From assembly GCA_016278505.1 (NCBI GenBank), contig JADQBQ010000020.1:1-64000 (forward strand): DNA of 64,000 nt, given 5' to 3'. Position 1 is the stretch's first letter. Each line of letters starts with the position of its first letter. A model generated the notes under the pieces. That model saw only the letters and a list, made by a program, of their open reading frames with translations. It was not told the origin of the DNA and ran no database searches. The position numbers and the translations under genes are program-made. The stretch comes from Clostridiales bacterium. Lineage in GTDB: Bacteria; Bacillota; Desulfotomaculia; Desulfotomaculales; VENG01. Below, piece by piece: positions 8,972 through 18,426 of the stretch.

Positions 8972-10529
8972 AATCCACCTCCGTATAGCCGGTCTTGCCG
9001 TATATTGGCAGGCTAAAAGAAAAAATGCTGCCTTGATTGGGGTGACTTTCCAGGTTTATGGTTCCCCCTTGCAATTCCACCAGGTTTTTTACCAGGGAGA
9101 GTCCCAGACCGGTACCGCCGTAGCTTCTGGAACTTGTCCCGTCAATCTGGTAAAACATATCAAATATGGCTTCATGCTCCAAGGGGTCAATGCCTATGCC
9201 GTTATCTTCTACCGTTATTTTTGCATGGCTTAAGCTATTGTCCAAGTAAGCTGAAACAAGAACTGTACCTCCGGCAGGAGTAAACTTAAGGGCATTGGAA
9301 AGAAGGTTGCTTAAGATTTGACTGACTCTTTCCACATCCCCGGTAACTATAATGCTTTTTGGGGGGGATTCTACTTCTAAAAATATACCCTTGTTATCAT
9401 ACTGTGGTTTGAAGCGCCGTACTATAGTGTCCACAAGCTCTTCCACCATTATTTTTTCTGACCGTAATATCATCTTACCGGCCTTGATCCTAGATAGGTC
9501 CCTTATTTCGTTAACCCGGCTAAGAAGATCGTTGCTGCTGTCGCTGATTTCGTTTACGTAATCACTTTGCAGGGGGGTTAAGGGGCCCGTCTGGGTGTCC
9601 TGTAAAAGCTCAGTAAAGGCAATGATGGCGGTAAGGGGCGACCTTAACTCATGGTTGGTATTGGCCAGAAATTCGTCTTTCATCAGATCCGTCTTTTGCA
9701 ATTGTTCATTAGCTTTTTCCAGTGCGTGGCGCTGGTCATCCAATTCCTTATTGGCCTGGAAAAGTTGCCCGATGGCCTCGTCAAAAAGTCCCTTTAGAAT
9801 TATCCCGAAAGAGATTATTTTAAATATGTGGCCTAAAAGATTGTAAGAGTCATAAACGTAGTTATAAGTAGCAAAGGCCAGTTCACCGAAAACCCCCACT
9901 GCCAGTGCGTAAGTGAGTAATACATCCCGTTTGTCCGTGGACTTGCTCGTTAAGAGCTTACCTGCGGTAAGTACATATAAACCAATGACAATATACTCGC
10001 TCAAAATTTTCGTCATAGTCTGTGTCTGTGCAGCGGGGTCATACATGCCGGGCAGGTAAGGCAGTAGAAAGGCTACGGCACCTATGCCGACCATGGAAAC
10101 AAGGATTACCAGTGTAAAAACTATATTAGCAACGGGTATGCGCAGCTTTCTGTCCTTTAAGTAGATGGCCAGAAAAATACCCAGGCCTTGTACCAGCCGG
10201 GCCATTATCCAATAGGTAGAGGCTTTATTGGCACTGTTCTCCGTAATAAAATACGGCATGCCCAGATAGGAAAGGGAGTGCACAAAATCAAGCATGCCCA
10301 TAATGCAAAAGGTGAAGGCCAATATAAGCATCTTCTGTTGCTGTTGGTAGCGGTATTCATACCAACAGAAAATACTGACCAGTATGGCTACAATAACGCT
10401 GGCAACTTCCAGTGTTAGGTGAGTGGTCAAAAAGAATTCACTGTCCAGGACAATGTAAATGTGTCCCGCCAAAAGGTACAATATAAGCAGAGACATTAAG
10501 GTGACCGTAAAGTTCCGTAGCTTAATCAT
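8961..10529 (-). CDS. Membrane histidine kinase, MASE3-like sensor
   Basis: Sensor kinase partner of the overlapping response regulator. Residues 1-~250 form about seven to eight membrane helices with a MASE3-like pattern. A coiled linker (KELDDQRHALEKANEQLQ) follows. The H-box FLANTNHELRSP carries phosphoacceptor H293, and the ATPase domain shows N, DNGIGID and GGTGLGLS boxes. There is no extracytoplasmic domain, which suggests sensing within or near the membrane; the ligand is unknown. ATG 10529 is preceded by GGGAGGTGAT at a rather long distance (about 16 bases); no better in-frame start lies between. Confidence 0.93.
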   Translation of the reverse strand: MIKLRNFTVTLMSLLILYLLAGHIYIVLDSEFFLTTHLTLEVASVIVAILVSIFCWYEYRYQQQQKMLILAFTFCIMGMLDFVHSLSYLGMPYFITENSANKASTYWIMARLVQGLGIFLAIYLKDRKLRIPVANIVFTLVILVSMVGIGAVAFLLPYLPGMYDPAAQTQTMTKILSEYIVIGLYVLTAGKLLTSKSTDKRDVLLTYALAVGVFGELAFATYNYVYDSYNLLGHIFKIISFGIILKGLFDEAIGQLFQANKELDDQRHALEKANEQLQKTDLMKDEFLANTNHELRSPLTAIIAFTELLQDTQTGPLTPLQSDYVNEISDSSNDLLSRVNEIRDLSRIKAGKMILRSEKIMVEELVDTIVRRFKPQYDNKGIFLEVESPPKSIIVTGDVERVSQILSNLLSNALKFTPAGGTVLVSAYLDNSLSHAKITVEDNGIGIDPLEHEAIFDMFYQIDGTSSRSYGGTGLGLSLVKNLVELQGGTINLESHPNQGSIFSFSLPIYGKTGYTEVDYGT

Positions 10530-10644
10530 GGGTCGCAGTTAATCACCTCCCATAAGGACATTAAGTTGGCTTACCAATAGGTGAAATCCTGCAAAATTTG
10601 CCGAAGTTTTTACTATACAAGCTATAACAACAAACTATAACATT

Positions 10645-10684
10645 AAAAAAGCGCGCTAAATCAGTCCTCTTAGCGCGCTTTTTT
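10645..10684 (-). terminator. Terminator of the 10.75-11.15 kb gene
   Basis: Perfect 15-bp stem AAAAAAGCGCGCTAA / TTAGCGCGCTTTTTT with a 10-base loop. A/T runs on both sides make it bidirectional in principle; on the minus strand it closes the small membrane gene. Confidence 0.88.
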
Positions 10685-10752
10685 ATACTTTAAACCTTAA
10701 TGGCAAAGATATATTTTACAATATTTGTTATACATGTTAAGTGGCTTTGCTG

Positions 10753-11148
10753 CTAGTCACACATTAAATTTGCCTTACGCATAGAAAAATCAACCTTCAT
10801 GCCTAAGACAAAAGCAAATCCTATGGTGATGGTGTTAATAACGTGGAAGGAAAATGGTATGGAATTGTCTTTGATAACAGCAAATAAGGTTGTGTTATCA
10901 CCGTAAATCAAATAATTGATTAAACTTAATATTAAGTAAAGATACGGGAGCCAAAAACTAAAGCTCGTTGAGTTTAACAGGTGGGAAATATAGAAACCTG
11001 ACAATCCCACCCCGATCAGAAAGACAAAAATTCCTTCCGCACTGCTATGCATGGCAATAATTCCTAATACGATTAAGACACTGCTGCTGATTAACCCCCA
11101 GATTTGTCTTAAGTTGTTCCTAACCAGTATTACCCCTCCCCAGTTCAA
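10753..11148 (-). CDS. Unknown four-helix membrane protein
   Basis: Not recognised. About 130 residues with four hydrophobic helices (LISSSVLIVLGIIAM, IFVFLIGVGLSGFYIS, LPYLYLILSLINYLI, INTITIGFAFVLGM). It is a single-gene unit with its own terminator. The start is uncertain: the TTG at 11148 has no upstream ribosome site, whereas a strong GGGGAGGGG lies inside that reading and is followed five bases later by an in-frame CTG (11127). A non-standard CTG start is therefore possible. Confidence 0.6.
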   Translation of the reverse strand: MNWGGVILVRNNLRQIWGLISSSVLIVLGIIAMHSSAEGIFVFLIGVGLSGFYISHLLNSTSFSFWLPYLYLILSLINYLIYGDNTTLFAVIKDNSIPFSFHVINTITIGFAFVLGMKVDFSMRKANLMCD

Positions 11149-11298
11149 TTGCCGGCAGCAAGTGAACAGTTCTGTAGTATTAAGCTTATATACTGGCCAA
11201 TAGAATAGAGGTTTTGCGCTTGCGCTTTAATAATATATGCATAAACACATTGTTTATTGCTTAAAGTTCTCTTCCATTAGTTAGCCGGCTAAACAAAA

Positions 11299-12246
11299 CT
11301 AGCCCTTATAAACAAACCTTTCCAGTCCTCTAATCCATCCTGTCCAATCGCTTTTAGTGTCATAACTTTCCCCGGCAGCTGTGGAAAACATATCCACGGT
11401 GGCATCCATATTGTCCAAATGGTGGATAATAGCAGCTTCTAAAAACTTTGGCCTTTTAGGTGACTGCCATTCATAATTGCCGTGGTGACTGGTTATTATG
11501 TGCAGTAGTTTTAAGCGTAAATTGTCCGGGAAACCCTTTAATTCCTGTAACTTCTCCTCTATCTTCTGCACACCAATAACTATGTGTCCCAGCAGCCGCC
11601 CCTGATCAGTAAAGTCGATGCTTTTTTGGAATTGATACTCTTCTATTTTTCCTATGTCGTGTAATACAGCGCCTGCTATTAACAAATCTTTGTCAACTTG
11701 GGGGTAAACATCGGCCATTTTATTTGCCGCTTCCGTTACCTTTAGGGTATGCTCCATTAACCCACCCAGATAGGCCTGATGATTTTTTTTGGCGGCAGGG
11801 GCCATGGCAAAGGCTTGTAACCAGGCGTTATCTAAGAAAAAGCGGTCAAGGAGTTCCCGTAGGGAAGGGTTTTTAATGCCTGCTAGTATTTGTTTAAGTG
11901 CCTGCAGCATTTCTTCCCGGTTATAAGGCGAAACCGGCAGAAAATCGGCAGGGTCGAAATCTTTATCCTCATAAACAGATATGTGATCCAGGTTAATCTG
12001 AAGTGTCCCGGCATATTCCCGTACTCTGCCGCTAACTAATACCAGGTCACCTTGGGCCAGCAGGGGATATTTTTCTTCGGCCCCTTCCCACAATATGGCC
12101 TGCACTTCACCGGTATTATCGCCTAACAAAAGAGTCATAAAATGACCTTCTCGGTCCCGAAAACTTCCTAAACGTTTACTTTTAACTATGTAAATGGATT
12201 TAATTGTTTTTGTTAATTCCAGGTCAGCAGCACTGATGCGTTCCAT
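11299..12246 (-). CDS. yhaM: YhaM-type 3'-5' exoribonuclease
   Basis: Predicted metal-dependent 3'-5' exonuclease involved in RNA turnover, as in Bacillus YhaM. An N-terminal OB fold (GSFRDREGHFMTLLLGDNTG...LVSGRVREY, residues ~25-95) is followed by an HD domain: GGLMEHTLKV, the HD pair in AVLHDIGKIEEY, HIVIG and SHHGNYEW, ending HHLDNMDA. Length 315 is typical. It stands alone with about 150 bases on one side and 120 on the other. Confidence 0.93.
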   Translation of the reverse strand: MERISAADLELTKTIKSIYIVKSKRLGSFRDREGHFMTLLLGDNTGEVQAILWEGAEEKYPLLAQGDLVLVSGRVREYAGTLQINLDHISVYEDKDFDPADFLPVSPYNREEMLQALKQILAGIKNPSLRELLDRFFLDNAWLQAFAMAPAAKKNHQAYLGGLMEHTLKVTEAANKMADVYPQVDKDLLIAGAVLHDIGKIEEYQFQKSIDFTDQGRLLGHIVIGVQKIEEKLQELKGFPDNLRLKLLHIITSHHGNYEWQSPKRPKFLEAAIIHHLDNMDATVDMFSTAAGESYDTKSDWTGWIRGLERFVYKG

Positions 12247-12369
12247 ATACGGTATCCCCCTTTTTCAATATGCCACGTTTATTACAAAGATCAATTATGA
12301 TAGAAACAATAAAAACCCCCCCTGCAACTTTAGTTTAAACCAGAGAGGTAACCATGGTTTGTCAAACAG

Positions 12370-12729
12370 CTATTTGTTTCCAAGCAGGACAGTTTCGCTG
12401 CTTAAACACTGGCAATAATCTTTTAGTAATTCCGGTTTCTTTACTAATTCCCGCTTTTTGCAGCTTGTTAATGCTTTAATGCATTGTTCAAGTTTTAAAA
12501 TATTGCCCTTTGATGTATTGAACTTCCACCAGGCTGCCAGAGTAACGGGCAACCTGGAACGCACATATCTGCTCCCTTTGCCGGCCATATGGGCTTTTAT
12601 CCTTTCATCCAGGTCATTTGTAATGCCTGTGTAAAGGCTGCCGTCCGTGCATTTCAATATGTATAAGTACCAGTGCTGGCAATTTTTTATAATAACACCA
12701 CCTGTTCCGCAACAGATAACTAAAGGCAT
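12370..12729 (-). CDS. GIY-YIG nuclease-family protein
   Basis: Small single-domain GIY-YIG protein of the YhbQ/UPF0213 type. WYLYILKCTDGSLYTGITND contains the two conserved tyrosines; R in DERIKAHMAGKGSRYVRSR and the catalytic-type Glu in KLEQCIKAL are also present. Members act on nucleic acid ends or repair, but substrates are mostly unknown. The first ~18 residues (MPLVICCGTGG...) precede the domain and may not be translated; the upstream ribosome site for ATG 12729 is weak, so the start is uncertain. Confidence 0.88.
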   Translation of the reverse strand: MPLVICCGTGGVIIKNCQHWYLYILKCTDGSLYTGITNDLDERIKAHMAGKGSRYVRSRLPVTLAAWWKFNTSKGNILKLEQCIKALTSCKKRELVKKPELLKDYCQCLSSETVLLGNK

Positions 12730-12798
12730 TTAAATAAGTTTCTTTAAAAGACTAAGTTCTCCTTCCCAAAAAGAAAACTAATAATCACGGCTATTCAA

Positions 12799-14832
12799 CT
12801 ATTGGCTGTTAAACTCTAGCCTAAAGGTTGTCCCTTCCGGACCGGTTTTTACGTCAACGGTGGCATTATGCCTGGTGGCAATACTATAGCAAACCGATAA
12901 CCCCAGTCCTGTTCCTTCATCCTTGGTGGTTAAAAACGGTGTGCCTAATTTTTCCATTAGATGAGCAGGAATGCCCGTCCCCTGATCCTGTACTGCCAGC
13001 ACAGCTTTGCCCATTTGGGCAAAAGTTCTGATGGTGAGTGTTCCACCCGGGGACATAGCTTCTATCCCGTTGCGTGTAAGGTTGAGAATAAGTTGTCTTA
13101 TTTCTTTTTCGTCTAGGAGTGAATCTGGTATTTCCTGTAATTGTAAATTAAAACCCATGCCGGATTTATATGCATCTGCTTCTATTAGTGGGTATAACAT
13201 TTCTACAATGGAGTTTAGGTTATGGATCTTCTTATCCACTGGCTTGTCTTTAGCCAGGGATAAGAATTGAGTAATTATGGAATTAGCCCTGTCCAACTCG
13301 TCAATCATTAAGTCAAAATGGTTTTTGTATATAGCTAGATGTGGTTTGACCCTGAACATCTGCAGGAAGCCGCGGACAGTAGTCATGGGATTGCGCACTT
13401 CGTGTCCGATACCTGCTGCCATCTGACCAACCAGGTTTAGCCGCTCCAAACGACTCATTTCTTGTTGGAAATGTTTTATTTCTGTAATGTCTAAAAAAGA
13501 TGAAAGGTGCATTAGTGTGCCGGGAATTTGGGCTAGAGTCATCAGTACGTTCCTAACTTCCCCCGCTTTGTTAACAAAACGAAACTCGAATTTGTCAGGT
13601 GCTTTATGTGGGCTCAGCATTCTTAAATGGTGGTAGTTGTTTAATCGTTGCAAATCTGACTTGAGCACAAAACTGGTCCAGCTTTTTATACCTTCTAATT
13701 CCTTTTTTGTATACCCGGACAATTTTTCAAATTCAGTATTAACTAAAGAGAGTATTGTATCTAGCCCGGCAATAGAGGTTGCGGTTCCGGTGTTCTCGAA
13801 AATTGTTCTATACAAGGATTCTGATTTCTTAAGTGCCTCTGCGGCCTGTTTGCGTTCCGAAATATCGCGGCTGCACAAAACGGTACCAGTAATGCTGCCA
13901 TTGGCGTCCAATAATATTTTAATAGTGCTTTCAACCCAAAGATCATGAGTGCTGGATAGCTGAAAACGAAATGCCTTTTTGCTGCCGGAGTTGTTTTTAA
14001 TAGCATGATTGACGGAGTCCAGTACAACCGGCATATCCTCTGGGTGAACCAGTTCAAATATTGACCTGCCGGTCAATTCCGAGGGCTTGATACCTATGCA
14101 ATGTGCACAAGACGGGCTTGCATACTTAATGATAAAATTTTCGTCAATAAGGTAAAGCATGTCTAACATATTGTCGGTAATGATGCGCAGGCGCTCTTCG
14201 TTTTTACGCAATGCTTTTTCTGCGTGTCGTTGATCGTTTTGAATGCTGATTTTTTGTATTGCAATCTCCATCTGGGTGGCAGCAGCATGGATAAAGTTTA
14301 TTTCTTCTTCACGCCACCCGCGACGATAGCTTACCTGATTAAACACTAAACAATAATAAGCCTGGTTGCGAAAAGCAAAAGGGAACCAAAGACCGCTTTT
14401 TATTTCCATTACCCCGTGTAGAAGCTCCCCCGAGCCGTCGTTAGCTGCGTAGGGGCTAATATCATCGACGTGGCTTTCCGTCCATTTTCTTTGTTCCAAC
14501 ATATATGTAGATGCATCAATAAATACATCTAAATTGTAAGTATCCTTTGTAGCCGTTATGCCATCAGTACTTGGGTTTAGCCATTCAGATATGCCTTTAA
14601 CCTGATGCTGCTTAAAATCGATGTCATAAATTAGAGATCTGTCAACGGCAATAGTCTCACCAATAATTGCCGCCATGTCGTCCAGTATTTTATGGGTATC
14701 CTCATTATGAATGATAGTTTCAGCGATCCGGTTAAGCGCGTTGGAGAAATGAAGCTGTTCCTCTAAACGCTTCTTCTGTTGGGATAATGCCGCTTGTAAT
14801 TTCTTATGCTCTGTTATGTCTTGGTCTTTCAT
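12799..14832 (-). CDS. Soluble GAF/PAS histidine kinase
   Basis: Cytoplasmic sensor kinase without membrane helices. Order: a short PAC-like tail at the N-terminus (DITEHKKLQAALSQQ), a GAF-like domain (~35-200), a PAS domain (~215-335, closing with CSRDISERKQ), a second PAS (~340-460), an H-box GHEVRNPMTTVRGF with H477, and an ATPase domain (NLTRNGIEAM, DQGTGIP, EGTGLGLS). The H-box resembles sporulation-type orphan kinases. No response regulator is adjacent. GGGAGGAGG five bases before ATG fixes the start, so the gene truly begins in the remnant of a PAS domain. The neighbouring spo0M makes a phosphorelay link possible. Confidence 0.92.
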   Translation of the reverse strand: MKDQDITEHKKLQAALSQQKKRLEEQLHFSNALNRIAETIIHNEDTHKILDDMAAIIGETIAVDRSLIYDIDFKQHQVKGISEWLNPSTDGITATKDTYNLDVFIDASTYMLEQRKWTESHVDDISPYAANDGSGELLHGVMEIKSGLWFPFAFRNQAYYCLVFNQVSYRRGWREEEINFIHAAATQMEIAIQKISIQNDQRHAEKALRKNEERLRIITDNMLDMLYLIDENFIIKYASPSCAHCIGIKPSELTGRSIFELVHPEDMPVVLDSVNHAIKNNSGSKKAFRFQLSSTHDLWVESTIKILLDANGSITGTVLCSRDISERKQAAEALKKSESLYRTIFENTGTATSIAGLDTILSLVNTEFEKLSGYTKKELEGIKSWTSFVLKSDLQRLNNYHHLRMLSPHKAPDKFEFRFVNKAGEVRNVLMTLAQIPGTLMHLSSFLDITEIKHFQQEMSRLERLNLVGQMAAGIGHEVRNPMTTVRGFLQMFRVKPHLAIYKNHFDLMIDELDRANSIITQFLSLAKDKPVDKKIHNLNSIVEMLYPLIEADAYKSGMGFNLQLQEIPDSLLDEKEIRQLILNLTRNGIEAMSPGGTLTIRTFAQMGKAVLAVQDQGTGIPAHLMEKLGTPFLTTKDEGTGLGLSVCYSIATRHNATVDVKTGPEGTTFRLEFNSQ

Positions 14833-14958
14833 TTTTTCCTCCTCCCAATAGGAAGAATATGGAGATGTTTCTGTAACTATGATATCTTAGACAACCAGCC
14901 TTGAATTACCTTCAGGAAACCTGTCGAAAATAGGCAGGATGCATAGTTTTAACAGAAA

Positions 14959-14990
14959 AGACCTATCCCTTTTGACTAAGGAACAGGTCT
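14959..14990 (-). terminator. Probable spo0M terminator
   Basis: Hairpin AGACCT...AGGTCT with inner pairing CCTT/AAGG, followed on the minus strand by TTTTCTG. It lies just past the spo0M stop codon. Confidence 0.65.
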
Positions 14991-15018
14991 CTTGTCGTAC
15001 GTATTTGCTCTATCTATA

Positions 15019-15780
15019 TTACATAATTTTTTGGTATTCCTGTTGGATAAACCGGGCCAGCAGTTCCGATACTTCTGCAGCAGTGGTAATCTGATGGTTC
15101 TTGAGCAAAAATGCAGCGTTTCGCTCATCCATATCCAAATCATCCAGCAACCCGCCTAACAAGCCTCCGGATTTCTTATCAATTTGCATTATTAAACCTA
15201 TTCCGTCTTCTCGTACCTGGTAAATGACTTCTAATTCGTCAAGTTTTCCTTGCAGGAATTTGCCCGGCCGGTATTCAAATTCCTGGTACTGACCGTTAAA
15301 GGCACCCGTCCCCCGCTTTTTTCTGAAGCCCAGCTCTTTTTCGAGCGCATTCATGACTACTTGCTGGCGCTGTCCGGGTAGTATTTCCACCGGGTCATTA
15401 TCTCTAGGGTCCAAGGCACGGCTAATATCCATGCCGGTAGCCAAGAACGCTTGGGTGGCCCCTGTGGATATGGGGATGTCTTCAGGCAGGATATAGGAAA
15501 CGGGTATCTCCCTCTCCTGCTCATCTGCCGTAACTGTGAACCCCTCGCTCAGTATGGCATGGTCCAATTCTTTACTAACTTCCTTAACGTCATCGCCTTT
15601 TTTAAACTTAGACCGGACAACCAATTGTAGATATATTTTATTAATCTCCTGCTCGACTGCACCACTTTGTACTTTTAAGCTACCTTCAATTGGTTCTCCG
15701 GCCCGGTACTTATTCCCCTGCAAAACCAAATCTACTTTTGCCGCGCCTATACCAATGCTGGACAGAATTTTGTTAAACAA
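15019..15780 (-). CDS. spo0M: Spo0M family sporulation-control protein
   Basis: Arrestin-like Spo0M protein, which in Bacillus influences sporulation and cell division. The N-terminus MFNKILSSIGIGAAKVDLVL, the RAGEPIEGSLKVQSG segment and YILPEDIP are diagnostic. Its DL-rich C-terminal part ends GGLLGGLLDDLDMDE. Length 253 matches the family. It is a single transcription unit upstream of the soluble kinase on the same strand, separated by a terminator. Confidence 0.93.
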   Translation of the reverse strand: MFNKILSSIGIGAAKVDLVLQGNKYRAGEPIEGSLKVQSGAVEQEINKIYLQLVVRSKFKKGDDVKEVSKELDHAILSEGFTVTADEQEREIPVSYILPEDIPISTGATQAFLATGMDISRALDPRDNDPVEILPGQRQQVVMNALEKELGFRKKRGTGAFNGQYQEFEYRPGKFLQGKLDELEVIYQVREDGIGLIMQIDKKSGGLLGGLLDDLDMDERNAAFLLKNHQITTAAEVSELLARFIQQEYQKIM

Positions 15781-15869
15781 TCAAGTACACCCCTTTAATA
15801 GAATAAGTTGCTATCACTTTTAATTAAACATTGATAGGCTTATTCCTTCCTCAAGGGACATAAAGGGTC

Positions 15870-16610
15870 TTACAAAGCCGCTGCTGTCTGCATGCGTTTG
15901 CGGCCCAAGTAAGCTTGCTGCACTTTAGAGTCAGACAAAATATCCTGAGATGTGCCACCAAGTGTAATATGTCCCCTTTCCATGACAAAGCCCCTGTCAG
16001 CTACTTTTAACGCAGCCCCTGTGTTTTGTTCCACCAAAATGATGGTTACCCCACTGTTTTTCAGTTGGGCCAGGGTGGACATTATCTCCTTGACCACCAT
16101 GGGCGCCAGGCCCACTGAAGGTTCATCCAGCAGTAATATCTTAGGCCGCGCCATAAGACCCCTGCCAATGGCCAACATTTGCTGCAGTCCTCCGCTTAAA
16201 GTTCCTGCCGGTTCTCGTTCTCTTCCCTTTAAGGCAGGAAAGATATCAATTATTTCCGCCACGTCATCTGATAACGTTCCTTTATTGCTGCGGTAACGGT
16301 GAAAGGCGCCGAGCAGGAGATTATCAAGGACACTCAGGGAGTTAAAAATTTCCCTTCGTTCGGGTACCAGGCTAATGCCATGCTTAACAATATAATCCGG
16401 AGATTTACCGGTGATAGGTTTTCCTTCCAGCATTACTTCTCCCTGTGCCGGTCTATGCAGCCCGGCCAATGTTTCCAGGAGAGTACTTTTGCCTGCCCCG
16501 TTGGCACCGAGAATGGCGAGCAATTCACCTTTCTTTACATCCAGATCAAGGTTCCTGAGTGCTTGCACATATCCGTGATAGACATTGAGCGATTTGATGC
16601 TAAGCAACAT
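15870..16610 (-). CDS. livF: Branched-chain amino acid ABC ATPase LivF
   Basis: Cytoplasmic ATPase of the high-affinity branched-chain amino-acid importer. Walker A GANGAGKST, signature LSGGLQQM and Walker B LLLDEPSVGLAP are present. Of two nearby ATGs, 16610 is chosen because GGGGAGG is six bases upstream of it but abuts ATG 16616. It overlaps the end of livG by about 11 bases. Last gene of livKHMGF. Confidence 0.95.
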   Translation of the reverse strand: MLLSIKSLNVYHGYVQALRNLDLDVKKGELLAILGANGAGKSTLLETLAGLHRPAQGEVMLEGKPITGKSPDYIVKHGISLVPERREIFNSLSVLDNLLLGAFHRYRSNKGTLSDDVAEIIDIFPALKGREREPAGTLSGGLQQMLAIGRGLMARPKILLLDEPSVGLAPMVVKEIMSTLAQLKNSGVTIILVEQNTGAALKVADRGFVMERGHITLGGTSQDILSDSKVQQAYLGRKRMQTAAAL

Positions 16611-17367
16611 TACCATCCTCCCCGAGATAAGCCTTTATGACCGCGGGATCTCGTTGTATTTCCGCGGGGGTCCCTTCACAAATGGCACAGCCAAAGTTTA
16701 AGACCATTATGCGATCTGCCACTTCCATTACAGTTTCCACGTCGTGCTCAATCAAAAGCATGGTCAATCCTTGGCTTCTTAGTTGCATGAGGTAACCGGC
16801 CAGTTCTTTTGTTTCCATGCTATTTAGCCCGGCGGCAGGTTCATCCAGTAGCAGCAGGCGGGGACCGGAGGCCATGGCCCTGGCTATTTCCAAGAGTCTT
16901 TGCTGTCCGAAAGGTAATGTCGCAGCGGGGATTCCGGCTGCCTTTTCCAGTCCTATATCTTTTAGTAAGGCCCTGGCTTCCTCTTTTATCCTTAAGTCTT
17001 CCCTGCTTTTGCCGGGTAACGGCAGCATGGACTTGATAAAGCCGGTTTTACCTTTCAGGTAGGCCCCGGTGATAACGTTTTCCAATACTGTCATGTCGCC
17101 GAACAGCTGCAAGTTTTGAAACGTTCTAGTGATACCGGCAGCAGCAATTTGGTAGGGTTTTAAACCGATCAGCTCTTTGCCGTCTATGGCTATAGTACCG
17201 CCATCCGGCTTCAGCATGCCGGTGATTAGATTAAAAATTGTGGTTTTACCCGCGCCATTGGGGCCAATTAATGCGAAAATATTTCCCTCGTTTACCTGGC
17301 AACAAATGTCTTTGGCGGCGGTGATGCCACCGAAAATTTTAGTTAAACCTTCTATTTTAAGGAGCAT
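16600..17367 (-). CDS. livG: Branched-chain amino acid ABC ATPase LivG
   Basis: Second ATPase of the Liv importer. Walker A GPNGAGKTT, the LivG-specific long insert after the Q-loop (ITRTFQNLQLFGDMTVLENV), signature LPFGQQRLLEIARAM and Walker B LLLLDEPAAGLN. ATG 17367 is chosen: AAGGGGGAT lies just upstream and it follows the livM stop at once. A longer frame to 17463 would run back into livM. Confidence 0.96.
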   Translation of the reverse strand: MLLKIEGLTKIFGGITAAKDICCQVNEGNIFALIGPNGAGKTTIFNLITGMLKPDGGTIAIDGKELIGLKPYQIAAAGITRTFQNLQLFGDMTVLENVITGAYLKGKTGFIKSMLPLPGKSREDLRIKEEARALLKDIGLEKAAGIPAATLPFGQQRLLEIARAMASGPRLLLLDEPAAGLNSMETKELAGYLMQLRSQGLTMLLIEHDVETVMEVADRIMVLNFGCAICEGTPAEIQRDPAVIKAYLGEDGNVA

Positions 17368-17368
17368 T

Positions 17369-18391
17369 TTATAATCCCCCTTCTTTTTCTGCCTCAATTT
17401 TTGTAGAGTAACCTTCACCCGGCAGCTTTTGCGTGGCTGGTTTAAGTCGTTTGCCCAGGGCACCCAGGCCTTCCGGCTGGAAAATCATTAATACCACTAA
17501 AATAAGGCCAAAAAAGATAATCTGGTATTCCCCGCCGGCATTAGGTATAACCACCGGGATTGCCCAGCGCAGAAATTCTCCCAGGGCTACCACCATTGCA
17601 GCACCCAAAAGCGGCCCCACGAAAGTTCCCAATCCGCCCACAACTGCCATTAGTACAAATTGAACTGAAGCGTGGAAGCTGAATGGTGACGGGCTGATGA
17701 AAGTGATATAATACGCGTAAAGTCCACCGGCCAACCCAGCCAGTAAGGCGCTGAAAATAAAGGCCTGCAGTTTTAGCGCCGCGGTATCAATCCCGGCAGT
17801 TTCCGCGGCATGTTCACTCTCTCTTATGGCACGAAGAGCCCTTCCCACCCTGGATTCAATTAAACCTTTGATACCGGCTGACAGAAGTATTAAAATACCT
17901 GCAACAAGGTAAAAGAACTTAATATCACTGTCAAAAACAAAACTACCAACTGATAAATAAGGAATCCCCGCAATCCCTGACGGCCCTCCTGTTAGTTCCA
18001 TACCTTCGGTGAACCCAATGTGAACCAGTAATCCAAATCCCAGTGTAGCCAGAGCCAGGTACAATTCCTGCAGTTTAAGAGTGGGCCTCCCTATTAATGC
18101 TGCGATGACCCCTGGGAGCAGCGCCGCTCCCAGGAGGGCCAACACGGTGGGAGAGTGAAAGCGGGTGGTTAAGATAGCTACCGTGTATGCCCCGAGGCCG
18201 AAGAAAGCGGCGTGTCCGAATGATATTTGTCCGGCATAACCCATCAATATCCCCAGTCCCTGTACGATTATAGTGTAAAGGCCGATAATGATAAGAATAC
18301 TGAGGAGATAATTACTGTTTGTAATTAAGGGAATGATTAAAAGAAACAATATAATCCCCGGCCAAAAGTGATTTTTATTAATGAACGCCAT
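17369..18391 (-). CDS. livM: Branched-chain amino acid permease LivM
   Basis: Integral membrane permease of the Liv importer. About ten hydrophobic helices, the conserved GYAGQISFGHAAFFGLGAY and the RVGRALRAIRESEHAAETAGI cytoplasmic loop that contacts the ATPases. AGAGGTG precedes the ATG. The stop codon is separated from the livG ATG by a single base. Confidence 0.96.
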   Translation of the reverse strand: MAFINKNHFWPGIILFLLIIPLITNSNYLLSILIIIGLYTIIVQGLGILMGYAGQISFGHAAFFGLGAYTVAILTTRFHSPTVLALLGAALLPGVIAALIGRPTLKLQELYLALATLGFGLLVHIGFTEGMELTGGPSGIAGIPYLSVGSFVFDSDIKFFYLVAGILILLSAGIKGLIESRVGRALRAIRESEHAAETAGIDTAALKLQAFIFSALLAGLAGGLYAYYITFISPSPFSFHASVQFVLMAVVGGLGTFVGPLLGAAMVVALGEFLRWAIPVVIPNAGGEYQIIFFGLILVVLMIFQPEGLGALGKRLKPATQKLPGEGYSTKIEAEKEGGL

Positions 18392-18426
18392 GCCATGACA
18401 CCTCTGCTTTTAAGTTCTTTTTTTAT

